From Chlorops oryzae (Eukaryota; Arthropoda; Insecta; Diptera; Chloropidae): a stretch of DNA of 64,000 nt. This document shows positions 20,101-27,870 of the stretch, piece by piece. The stretch is taken from positions 79,876,351 to 79,940,350 of the forward strand of contig CM035807.1 in NCBI GenBank assembly GCA_020466095.1, in the 5' to 3' direction. The position numbers and the translations under genes are program-made. Every line of letters begins with the position of its first letter. Within the stretch, counting starts at the first letter, position 1. The notes under the pieces were generated by a model. The model was not told the DNA's origin. It searched no databases and saw only the letters and a list, made by a program, of their open reading frames with translations.

Positions 20101-21026
20101 CCGATGTTTGCTTGCTCCTCGCCATCGACTGCATGTAGAGCCCTTGCTGTTTTCTTGCCATGCTCATTGGGTCTCATCATGACTTCTAATGAACGGCATC
20201 TAATTTCCAAAAACTGCTGAAGTGCTGCAAACGATGGCATGTCGGGACCTTCCAGTGAGAGTTCCCACTGTTTACGAGTGTCATATGATAGTTTTTCAAC
20301 GGTGGTGTGTACGAGCCAGTCGTCCCAAAATTCGACCGGACGGCCCAGAGCTCTCAAAGAATGTACGTGTTGCAGAACGGTATCGAAAACGGCGCGGATT
20401 GCCTTGGTTGAGTCTTCAGTCGCTTTTTTGACATCTCGAATAGCCGACAGATGTTGATCAATGATTATTCGAATTACCTGATAACGCTCGTGCAGCAGGT
20501 TCCAAGCTTCAGGATAATTAGCATTGCTTATCTCGAAGGAACTAATTACACGCAGCGCCTCACCATCCAAACAACTGCGTAAGTAGTGCAGTCTCTGACT
20601 GTTTGAGAGCGCGTTGTTAGAATGCACCAATGAACAAAAAATGTCGCGAAAGCCAACCCATTCCGTCGCTACTCCCGAGAACTTCGGGATATCTATTTTT
20701 GGTAGCTGTATCGCAACAGGTTGATTTGTTGTTTGAATGCTGGGTTGCGGAGTCGTAGGAGGTATCTGCCTCTTGAAGTTAGCCGAAGCCGTGACGTACC
20801 AAACCTCCGTTTGAGTTCGTTGATTTTCTTCGATTGCAATGAACTCATCGCCACAGGATATCTCTACTGCCTCTTGAGCTCTGCAGAATCGGTTCCATTG
20901 CTCGTCCAACAGCTGCATGTACGTCTTGACTTCCTCAGTGTTTATTCCAAGTACGACATCCTCGCTTGCTTTTAAATAGCGTTTTATCGCTTTATTCGCG
21001 GAATCTCGGATTTTAACGTCAGACAT
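17166..21026 (-). CDS. gag-pol: BEL copy 2 Gag-PR-RT-RNase H, truncated before integrase (1,286 aa)
   Basis: Starts at the ATG at 21026 and is identical to copy 1 over its first 1,284 residues: gag, three knuckles, protease D437, RT YMDD (18498-18509) and RNase H-like region. A one-base insertion in a homopolymer (17172-17177) shifts it into a stop two residues later, before the integrase zinc domain. The product would lack integrase, though copy 1 could supply it in trans. A homopolymer sequencing error is the main alternative. Confidence 0.9.
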   Translation of the reverse strand: MSDVKIRDSANKAIKRYLKASEDVVLGINTEEVKTYMQLLDEQWNRFCRAQEAVEISCGDEFIAIEENQRTQTEVWYVTASANFKRQIPPTTPQPSIQTTNQPVAIQLPKIDIPKFSGVATEWVGFRDIFCSLVHSNNALSNSQRLHYLRSCLDGEALRVISSFEISNANYPEAWNLLHERYQVIRIIIDQHLSAIRDVKKATEDSTKAIRAVFDTVLQHVHSLRALGRPVEFWDDWLVHTTVEKLSYDTRKQWELSLEGPDMPSFAALQQFLEIRCRSLEVMMRPNEHGKKTARALHAVDGEEQANIGIRASNSTRCLSCGSDHKIYVCKQFNDLSILDRIALIKEKRACFNCLSTGHIQSNCRSEITCRLCNARHHTMLHRSNAPVDEQRIERSPSPPISSSHHAAVTKPILLATARVRIQDYLGNWQMARILFDNGSQASLVTEACVLRLGLTTKKSAVVITGIGNAVGGTTQGYATLTLSPRQGTEKFTIKTLVLPKITNNIPTLTITEQSWAHTMELELADPDYFKAAPIDILIGMDEMAQFMQSELRKGLLGTPMAQLTSFGWVLSGPAGAARESQVTVLTCHSNAQLTKTIARMWEIEQLPRQKFLSLEESACEQNFAATHRRTVEGRFIVQLPFKENIPLGESREAAERSFLRIEKRLSVDKELKRQYSEFINELIELEHMELTNTEPENVYYMPHHAVMKDTSTTTKLRVVFNASMKSSSGYSLNDALMVGPQLQQDLFTILIRFRAHKFAMTADIEKMYRQVLVEESHTDFQRILWRDSPSKELQPFRLKRVTYGVASASYLAVKAMHQLANEHLEVSANAADTVLNDFYMDDLLTGSSSESELLMLQRDVSTVLSRGGFQLRKWASNCQSLLERLPSESKGIPYYLTEADQVRTLGLVWKTKIDSLAFSVDLDACPPYLTKRQFLADASRFFDPIGFLAPCTIKARILFQELWSADLKWDDLISEQVAEQWKRHRSDLLKLSQRNIDRWIGFDKRDRAGEIHIFADASEKAYAAAIYARVITEDEVRVSLIAAKSRVAPLKTLSLPRLELCAAYLASKLYTQVAEALKGWSFQQFAWTDSTVTLAWIQSQPNRWSTFIANRVAAIQEVLPAERWGHVSSEENPADCASRGVSPTWLLEYSCWWNGPEFLREGRCEWTHAEVKQHTTELELRRQPLQTLLTEVEPVWSLMTKFSNYGKLKRVTAYVLRFIKNARKSCSDRNTKAIDHLSCAELRSAEISLIKYTQRAHFSKEISSCKQNKPLSVKSTLRRLRPFFG

Positions 21027-21457
21027 TTTGAAAAACGGTGATTTGTTTACAATTTAACTGGTCTTCTTCTTCCAAAACTTGTAATTCTCCAGGCACGATG
21101 ACAGTTGCGACCTAAAGCTGGCTGCGACGATTAACTGTCAGCTGGAGTATGTGCAGGCCGGTTGCAATTTTCAAGGAATGAAGCAGGGTTGATTTTAACA
21201 CTCAGATTAGTGCAATTGAGCGAGCTCACTATGTTTCGGCGAGTTCGATTTACACGCGGCGATGCGATGATTTGGGGGTTATGTTCTCTTATTTAAATTG
21301 TTTTTTGTGTTTTTTTTTTTTTTTTTTTTTTCGACAACAATTTTTATCTAGATAATTTATTCTCACGACCGACGATTTCGAATTAGCTTTAGAAAAAGAG
21401 TCTTACGATCGTTTAATTTGCGGTTTTTTTTAAAATACAAGAGTTGCGTTTCAAACT

Positions 21458-21475
21458 ATCCGGCTCGAAGGACCA
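21458..21475 (-). promoter_or_regulatory. BEL copy 2 primer binding site for tRNA-Tyr
   Basis: Same 18-nt match to the 3' end of tRNA-Tyr as in copy 1, six bases from LTR 3. Confidence 0.88.
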
Positions 21476-21481
21476 TTTTTA

Positions 21482-21760
21482 TGTTGCGGCGCGGAGCGGT
21501 TATAATTGCGGGCAGACCTAAACGCGGTAGCGGGTGCTAATAACGTGTTGTTTTATTGAAGGTGTATGCGGTAAACAGTTAGCGGTTGAAAGCGCGGTGG
21601 TCAAAAGCTAAAGGACCTATAGTGTAAAACACCAGCGGTTACTCTTACGTTCTTTATTCGACTGACTATTATTGAACCTTGCAACTCGTTGTTACTTACT
21701 AACTAGAGAAAGAAAAAGAAAGCGAATTATAGTTACCCTACTGCAGGTCAAGCGCGAACA
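21482..21760 (-). repeat. BEL LTR 3 (5' LTR of the array)
   Basis: 279 bp, apparently identical to LTR 1 and LTR 2. It is the outer promoter LTR of the whole array on the minus strand. The repeat match stops exactly at 21760, where ACGAG begins. Confidence 0.95.
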
Positions 21761-21765
21761 ACGAG
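21761..21765. repeat. Right 5-bp target-site duplication of the BEL array (acgag)
   Basis: Partner of 9572-9576. Joining the flanks over one ACGAG gives the pre-insertion site GAATTTTACGAGCTTAACAA. Confidence 0.9.
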
Positions 21766-22300
21766 CTTAACAATAAAAAAATAAATTATTATTTTTTTTT
21801 TTTTTGTATAGATCAGCGAAAACTAAACTTTCTTTGAATTTTATCGTACATTTGTTTTACCATTATGAACATTGAGTATCAGCTGGAATAAGCTCTTTTC
21901 AATTAAAAATAAAACAAAATAATATATTGCAGCTCTGGAGAAACTTTGATCTGATTGGTTGTTCTATTAAGCACATTGCAGGCAGCAACAAAAAGAAGGA
22001 AACAGTTTAACAATTGCTTAAAACTGTGACGAATTTCGTTCATGAGCCGAATTCTTACAATAGCCAAGCCTGTACATGGCGATGCAGCTAACCTTGTATG
22101 GAGATTAAATATGTCTCAATAAGAGAAACTTTAGTGGAAGGGAAGGGAATAGAAATGGTTAAGGAAGGAACCACAAATGGTAGGTTAGCAGACTTATATC
22201 AGAATAAAAGCTCAATTGCTACCAATCCACAGATGGAAGCAAAGTAGAGAAGTTAGACCAGAAATAAGTCCATTAAACCTATTTTGGTTAAGTGTTTTAT
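21766..22300. other. AT-rich flank without recognisable gene
   Basis: Right-hand host flank of the BEL array. No family similarity and no repeat recognised. Confidence 0.5.
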
Positions 22301-22309
22301 AAATCTTAG

Positions 22310-22700
22310 CCAAATCTTTACCTTAAAAATGGCCTGACTCGAAAGTATGTTTTTCCAGGTCAAAATTACCTAAATTCAACCTTTTTAGGTCTTCAAAGTA
22401 AATCCGACTTTTTTCTGCTTGAATTCATTTTAATTTACATGCACAATTTTGGTTTAATTTTTATCATTCCAACTATTTTTCGACCTACTTGCGGTTCAAT
22501 TGCCTTCTGTATGCCCTAAGGTCGAAATATCTTCTTATACTCTATGATTACGGCCTATAGACTTCCATTCTATTTCCCACTTATGATGAATCGACGTCAT
22601 ACGGAAGTAGGTAATTTTGACCCATTTACGTCAGACTACAAAATATTCTGCCTTAAAATAGGTAAAAATTTACCAATTTCCGACCAATTTTGCTAGTTGC
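22310..22700. repeat. Possible degenerate inverted-repeat element
   Basis: GGTCAAAATTACCTA at 22358-22372 is repeated perfectly in inverted orientation at 22608-22622. Flanking bases on both sides (TTTACCT..., CTGAC) also match imperfectly. Outer ends and a target duplication could not be defined. It could be an old TIR element or chance plus drift. Confidence 0.4.
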
Positions 22701-22765
22701 GATTGGTTTTTCCAACTTGTATGTCATGATAAAGATTTATTAAATCTTTAATCGAAAAAATTGTT

Positions 22766-22773
22766 ACTGAACA
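22766..22773. repeat. Left 8-bp target duplication of a hAT MITE (actgaaca)
   Basis: Exact copy at 23016-23023. Eight bases is diagnostic of hAT insertions. Confidence 0.88.
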
Positions 22774-23015
22774 CAGAGCCATAGCCAGGGGGGTGCGGAG
22801 TATGCTCAGCATGCCCAAGACATCGCTGAGCATGGCATGCCTCAATCATATAGGAAATTCTAATTTCAAAAAATCATAAATACCATTGTTCGGGTTTTAT
22901 TCAACAAAAAGGGTTTATCTGGGAATATGATTTTGTTTTACTAGATTTTTTTTTTTTTTTTGCTTATTTTTGGATGCTCAGCATGCCCAGACTTTGCGTT
23001 CTGGCTACGGCTCTG
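22774..23015. mobile_element. hAT-type MITE, 242 bp
   Basis: The left end reads CAGAGCCATAGCCAG and the right end, reversed, CAGAGCCGTAGCCAG (14 of 15 identical), with a perfect 8-bp target duplication outside. No coding capacity. A direct repeat ATGCTCAGCATGCCCA near both ends contains the palindrome TGCTCAGCA and may be a subterminal transposase site. The intact duplication suggests a fairly young insertion. Confidence 0.88.
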
Positions 23016-23023
23016 ACTGAACA
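23016..23023. repeat. Right 8-bp target duplication of the hAT MITE (actgaaca)
   Basis: Partner of 22766-22773. Confidence 0.88.
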
Positions 23024-25830
23024 ACATATTTGCTGCAGTAAAATGAAATTATGTATATTTTAAGGGGCTGCATTTAAGTACTTATTTTCTTTTGCTTTAG
23101 AGAAACATAAGGGCTTCTGGTCTTCGTTCTTGTTAAACATTTTTTTTGCAGCTTCCATGAAACTGTTCTTTATTCAAATTTAGTATAAGGGGAAAATTTA
23201 AACTTTCGAAGTTCAAATTGATTCGAATTACCTTTCATTTGTTTTTACGTTTTATTATCCAGCTGTGAAGAAAACCGAATCCTTTGAAAAATCCTGCGTT
23301 AACATTCGACTGATCTTTTAAGGAAAGTGGCCTTTTATTTTGCCATCGTATGCATAAAATTACAAATAACTATACTCGCTACGTGCAACGTAAAGAAAAA
23401 AAGGAAAATCAATAATATTTAACCCTTTCGGGAGAACTGAAATGACAAAAAATTACATTCGAATTGAACCTATCGAACAGCCTTCATGAAAATGCCAGAG
23501 TAACAATAAAAGTTACGAGTAAGTTTTATTGAGAAAGCAAGAAGAGGGAATTCGTTAAAAGATTCGTTCATTCTTTCATTCGCTATTCACTCATGTATTT
23601 ATTCATTACGTCCGGAACAACATGAGTTGACCTGATTGAGTTTGTTGTTCAATGTATTTATGTGCACAAATTTTTTTGGAACTTTGTTCAAATTATATGT
23701 AGAAAGGCAGCTCGCAGCGAACACACAAATTCATATAAATAAACAAACATATAATAACTAGTATGTTTGTATGAGATGCATGCGATGTATGAAAAATCAT
23801 GCTGGAAAACATTGGCTTATAACAAAGTATAAAAGCTCTTTCTCTATGGCAACGACATGATAATGATTCGTGTTCACTCGTGTAGTTTTGCTTGGTTTCG
23901 TGCTGCTTACGGTTTCGTTTTCCTTTTCCTTTTTTTTTTTCTTTGGTCGCCGCAGGACATGAAACATTCAACAACAATCCAAGAAATACACAAATGAGCG
24001 CAAGGACACATGGAGTTTGCACTGGTCAAACTAATAAAATGGGAGCATATCGAAATCACATTTCCTCAATAAAGCCACTGACTTGTTATATAGCGAACCA
24101 ATATGTAGATATGTATATGCAAGAATGTGCCTCAAAAAGCAGACCATGTATGCGTAGCTTCACCGCAAAATAACTTCAGTTTGGCATTTCGTTTCATTTG
24201 GGATTGAGGAGTACCTACTTAAATACCAGAGATTACTGTTATTCTCTGATTGTTTTACTACAAATATTTGTTCACTCACGAAGATTTTAGTATTTAAATA
24301 TTTACCTTTTTCTTTTTTTTGTTGTATGTAGATGGTATAATCTACCATTATTTTGTTAAAATTATAGAAAAAATCATTTTCGTTCATTTAATTCAAGCCG
24401 TTTTCTGATGACACTTCAACGGACCTGACAACCTTTTATTTATTAAATTTCGGTGAAAAATAAATGTAATTAATATGGATTGATCTCCCTGTCTTGATAT
24501 TCCATTGCCATCATTCAATTTAAAGGCAAAAGTGTATGTACACAAAAGCAGCTAATTAGCCACAAAATATGTATAAAGGCTAAAGGCGGTCCAATCCGAC
24601 TTTGGTGTAATGCACTTCATCATTTATTTGGATCCGCCATATGTACTCAATTTCGTTTTTCGAACCATAATGCTGCCCACACGGCAGGTGCAGAAAATCG
24701 ATAAGGCTATTCACAAATCTGATGATCTTATCATATTTCGGGACTATGTTTGAAAACCGTCTTTGATTTGTATAATTGCAATTCGATTAGTTCAATTTAA
24801 AAGCTAACTTTTTTATTCTGTGTTCATCCTTTTTCTTTTTTTTTTGACAATTTTTTAGAAAACAGAATCTCTTTTTTGGCGGGTATGAGAATACTGATGC
24901 ACATCAGTCAGGTAATCAAGCAGACCGGTGCCGGGGCACCGGGGCGGAGATTTTTACCGCGGCTAATGGTTCTTTATTGCTCACCAGAAACTTTTATTAC
25001 TAAGCACGTAGGTACTGACTTGTGTAATTCAGCATTATTGGGTTTAAATATTTGATAGAAGGTCTAATTATGGGTAGATCACTAATGGGAGGAACAATAT
25101 GTTTTAATGAAATAAATTTTCGATACTGATGTACCTCAATTTGATATGTTGCAAAATCTACGCAACTTCAATAGACCCCCTACTCAAGATGGAGAGAGCA
25201 ATGTAAATTTCTTTGTACGTACTCACAAACTCCTCAGAGTAAATCCGCAAAGAATAATTTTTGTTTACGTCCCGTTGCAGTTGATTTCACTCTAGACATA
25301 TTTTAACTCACTTAGAATCGACATATTCATTAGAGGAAAATTTATTTATTGAAGCGAAAATTATCGTAAGAAAATAATTTGAGTTAATTTAATTAGCTCT
25401 GAAGGTTTTCAACAAAAAAAGAAAAAAAAGTATATATATCAAGATAGGAAAAACCGAAAACATAATGGTGCTTTGAAAGCATTTAACGTGGGCTGAACAC
25501 AAAAAAGAAAATCATCATTGCCGTCATCCCTCTTGCTATAAATATTAACCCTTTGATGTCCCATGTTGCAACCTTCGCACGCTATCTCTCTTTCTGCAGT
25601 TACGAAAATATTATACAAAATACGGGCCTATAGCCTCAGAAGCTAGCGCCTCTTTTTGTTAAAGATTGCGTCTTAATGTATTAAGGCCTAATAAACAAAT
25701 AATAATAATAATAAATGATCGAAATATACAAAAAAATTTGTTAATTTAAATGGAGTGTCGTACATTAATGGTTTAAGAAGAGAATGCATTAACATTTATG
25801 AAAGGAAAGAAATTTTTTTGAAGTTATTTG
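23024..25830. other. AT-rich DNA without recognisable gene
   Basis: No coding similarity. A GC-rich perfect hairpin CCGGTGCC-GG-GGCACCGG lies at 24925-24942 in otherwise AT-rich sequence. TAA/AAT trinucleotide runs lie near 25697-25713. Confidence 0.5.
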
Positions 25831-25836
25831 TAACAG

Positions 25837-26480
25837 AGTGTAGACATTCGTTCGCGAAGGAATCTTTATCACACGAACTGAATTTTTATTTCGTTCGCGA
25901 AAATTATTTTTGGTTCGTGAGCGGAATCGGAAAGCAGAGGAACTGAAAAAAAAATTCGTGAGCGATTTTAATCGGAATTAATCGGTTCTTTTTCGTTCTC
26001 CGCCGCAGGAATGCAATTTTGTATTTTTTAGGGGTTGACATTTTCTTCTCAATCTTGAAGACTTTGCTGTGCATTGGCCGCTGAACAGAAATGAATTAAA
26101 AAAATACAACGCACAGGTAAGAATTGTGCTCGTGCGCTAAAACCTGAACTGAATTTTTCCGTTCTCTAAAAAAAACTCTTTCCATTCGGCAGCCATCGAA
26201 TTAAAAAAAATTCAGTTTACAGGTAAAATTTGTGCTCGCGAATTAAAAACGAACAGTTCGCATAGCGAGCATTTTTCACTTCCCGAACGGATTTTTTTCG
26301 GTTCGCGAACGGAATTATTCCAGTCCTTAAAAAACTCGTTTTATTTCGTTGGCGCACGAATTGAAAAAAAATTTAGATCGCAGGTATAGATTGTGCTCGC
26401 GAATAAAGAATGAAAATGAAGAAGAACTGAATTTTTCGGTTCGCGAACGGATTTTTTCCGTACCCTGATATAAATTGCAC
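25837..26480. repeat. GTTCGCGAAC-rich repeat block, copy 1
   Basis: Several imperfect units carry (C)GGTTCGCGAACGGAATT, a CTCGTTT...CGTTGGCG.ACGAATTG stretch, a GATCGCAGGTAT stretch and TTGTGCTCGCGAAT. The same ordered motifs return at 27630-27870. The block is not a clean tandem array: units vary and overlap. The self-complementary TTCGCGAA core recurs many times. No protein is encoded. Confidence 0.7.
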
Positions 26481-26612
26481 CTCTGAGCTATACGAACAAA
26501 CGAAGAGTTCTTGAATTGAGTCGAACTCAAACTCTCGCTATGATCGCAAATGTGTTCGAACTTCGAAGCATTTCATATAGTCTTGCCTGAGTTGAGCCAA
26601 GCTCAAGCCAAT

Positions 26613-26828
26613 TCAGTCTCTTTTTGTGCACGCGGCGGTTCGGTCGGTTTTCGGAGTGTCGGATCGCGGAGTTCAAAGTATGTGATTCGCAAGTGTGATT
26701 GTTCGTTTTTGAAATTGTGCTTTTAGCTCTCGGAGCTTTGCGCTCGTGATTTAAATGAAAGAAGTCGTTGGTTTTTTGTTTTTTTTTTTTTGCATAGCGA
26801 GAGAAATCTTCAGCAACATGTTGACTAG
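26613..26828 (+). promoter_or_regulatory. Candidate Inr/DPE core promoter with short first exon
   Basis: TCAGTC at 26613-26618 fits the fly initiator with +1 at A26615, and GGTCG falls exactly at +28 to +32, fitting the DPE. There is no TATA box at the right distance. About 200 nt downstream an ATG in a good fly context (CAACATG, ATG at 26818-26820) is followed by a splice donor, TAG|GTGAGT, at 26828/26829. This could be a first exon with the next exons beyond the window. Against it: an upstream ATG at 26755 overlaps the start, and Inr/DPE pairs occur by chance a few times per window of this size. Confidence 0.3.
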
Positions 26829-27174
26829 GTGAGTGTGTTATTTTTACTTTTCTTTCTGTCAATTAATTGACTTTGAATGTGTTTTGATCTACGTTTATTT
26901 GTATTACTCGTTTTCTCTAAAGGTGTGTTAACATTCAAGTACAGTTAAATTTCTAAGAAAAAACGGCGAACGAATAAAAATGAGTCGCACCAGCGCTCTA
27001 AAAAAACAACACGTTTCTGGAAAGCTGTCTTTGCGTTTGCAAAAAGCTGAACCATTGCAAAAAATATGTTGATAACAAAAAAATATTTTCGACTCAAAAA
27101 ATATTTCAAAGTAAATTTTTTTTTTGTTTTTCGTAAATATTTTCTGTTCCCCTAATTACACTGGTCTGCAATTA

Positions 27175-27625
27175 AATCCTACTTTTGAGTTTGAGTAGAG
27201 GCTCTAGTAGATTTTGTTCTACTGAATAATTGAAATATATCAAAAAAATTCCATCACGTAAGGATTTCGAGAAAATCGGATTTGAAATTTTTAGCACCAT
27301 AGCTTCATTTGAACTCATTTTTCTCAAATCTGGTTAAAGCTTTTTTAAAATTTTAAAAACCTTGTATTGTTGAAACATCATTCTGGGCGTGTCCTAAGGG
27401 CATTTTTCGAGAATTGTCGCACACACCCGAAATTCAAATGGGAATTGAACAAAAGATGACACGTATGCTTCCTTTGTAGTCATTAACATCCTTCCAAAAA
27501 ATTTCCTTGGTCGGTCCATTATTAAGGGTACCTCCAGTACTAGGGTGTGCCACAAAAATCCCAAAACTGCCCCAAAATTGGACTTTTTCAAAATATTTCT
27601 ATTAAACTTAGAATTTGAGCGTATA
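27175..27625 (+). repeat. GACAC-family repeat, partial rearranged copy
   Basis: Contains the family motif GGGTACCTCCAGTACTAGGG (27526-27545) followed by the CACAAAAATCCCAAAACTGC and AGAATTTGAGCGTATATTTAAG stretches. Before them is sequence like 49151-49320 of another copy, so the internal order differs from the 56.2 kb copy. Neither family end is present. It also offers an uninterrupted version of the site hit by the TIR element at 56867. Confidence 0.7.
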
Positions 27626-27629
27626 TTTA

Positions 27630-27870
27630 AGTTCGCAGAGCGAGCATTTTTCAGTTCGCGAACGGAATTTTTTCGGTTCGCGTACGGAATTATTCCATTC
27701 TCTAAAAAACTCCTTTCCGTTCGTTGGCGAACGAATTGAAAAAATTCAGATCGCAGGTATGGATTGTGCTCGCGAATAGAAAAACGAATGGATCGCGTTG
27801 CGAGTCGTAAAATGAAGAAGAACTGAATTTTTTGGTTCGCTAACGGAATTTTTCCGTACCCTGAAAAAAA
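27630..27870. repeat. GTTCGCGAAC-rich repeat block, copy 2
   Basis: Repeats the motif order of 26270-26480: CGAACGGAATTTTTTCGGTTCG, AAAAAACTC, CGTTGGCGAACGAATTG, GATCGCAGGTAT, TTGTGCTCGCGAATA, and the shared end TTTTTCCGTACCCTGA. It directly abuts the truncated GACAC copy, so one has inserted into or recombined with the other. Confidence 0.7.

Larger units (their letters stand above)
9577..21760 (-). mobile_element. Tandem BEL/Pao retrotransposon: LTR-int-LTR-int-LTR
   Basis: Three 279-bp direct repeats (9577-9855, 15529-15807, 21482-21760) bound two internal regions of 5,673 and 5,674 bp. Each LTR begins TG and ends CA on both strands. A single 5-bp target duplication lies outside the array, so the block entered or was reshaped as one unit. 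Transcription runs right to left. The protein order is gag, protease, RT, RNase H, integrase, as expected for BEL/Pao; there is no env-like frame. The two internal regions look essentially identical. I found one base substitution (11089 C against 17041 G, Val to Leu) and one A insertion (run of 5 at 11220-11224 against 6 at 17172-17177). The three LTRs look identical, so the event is recent, unless the repeat is an assembly artefact. Confidence 0.95.
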
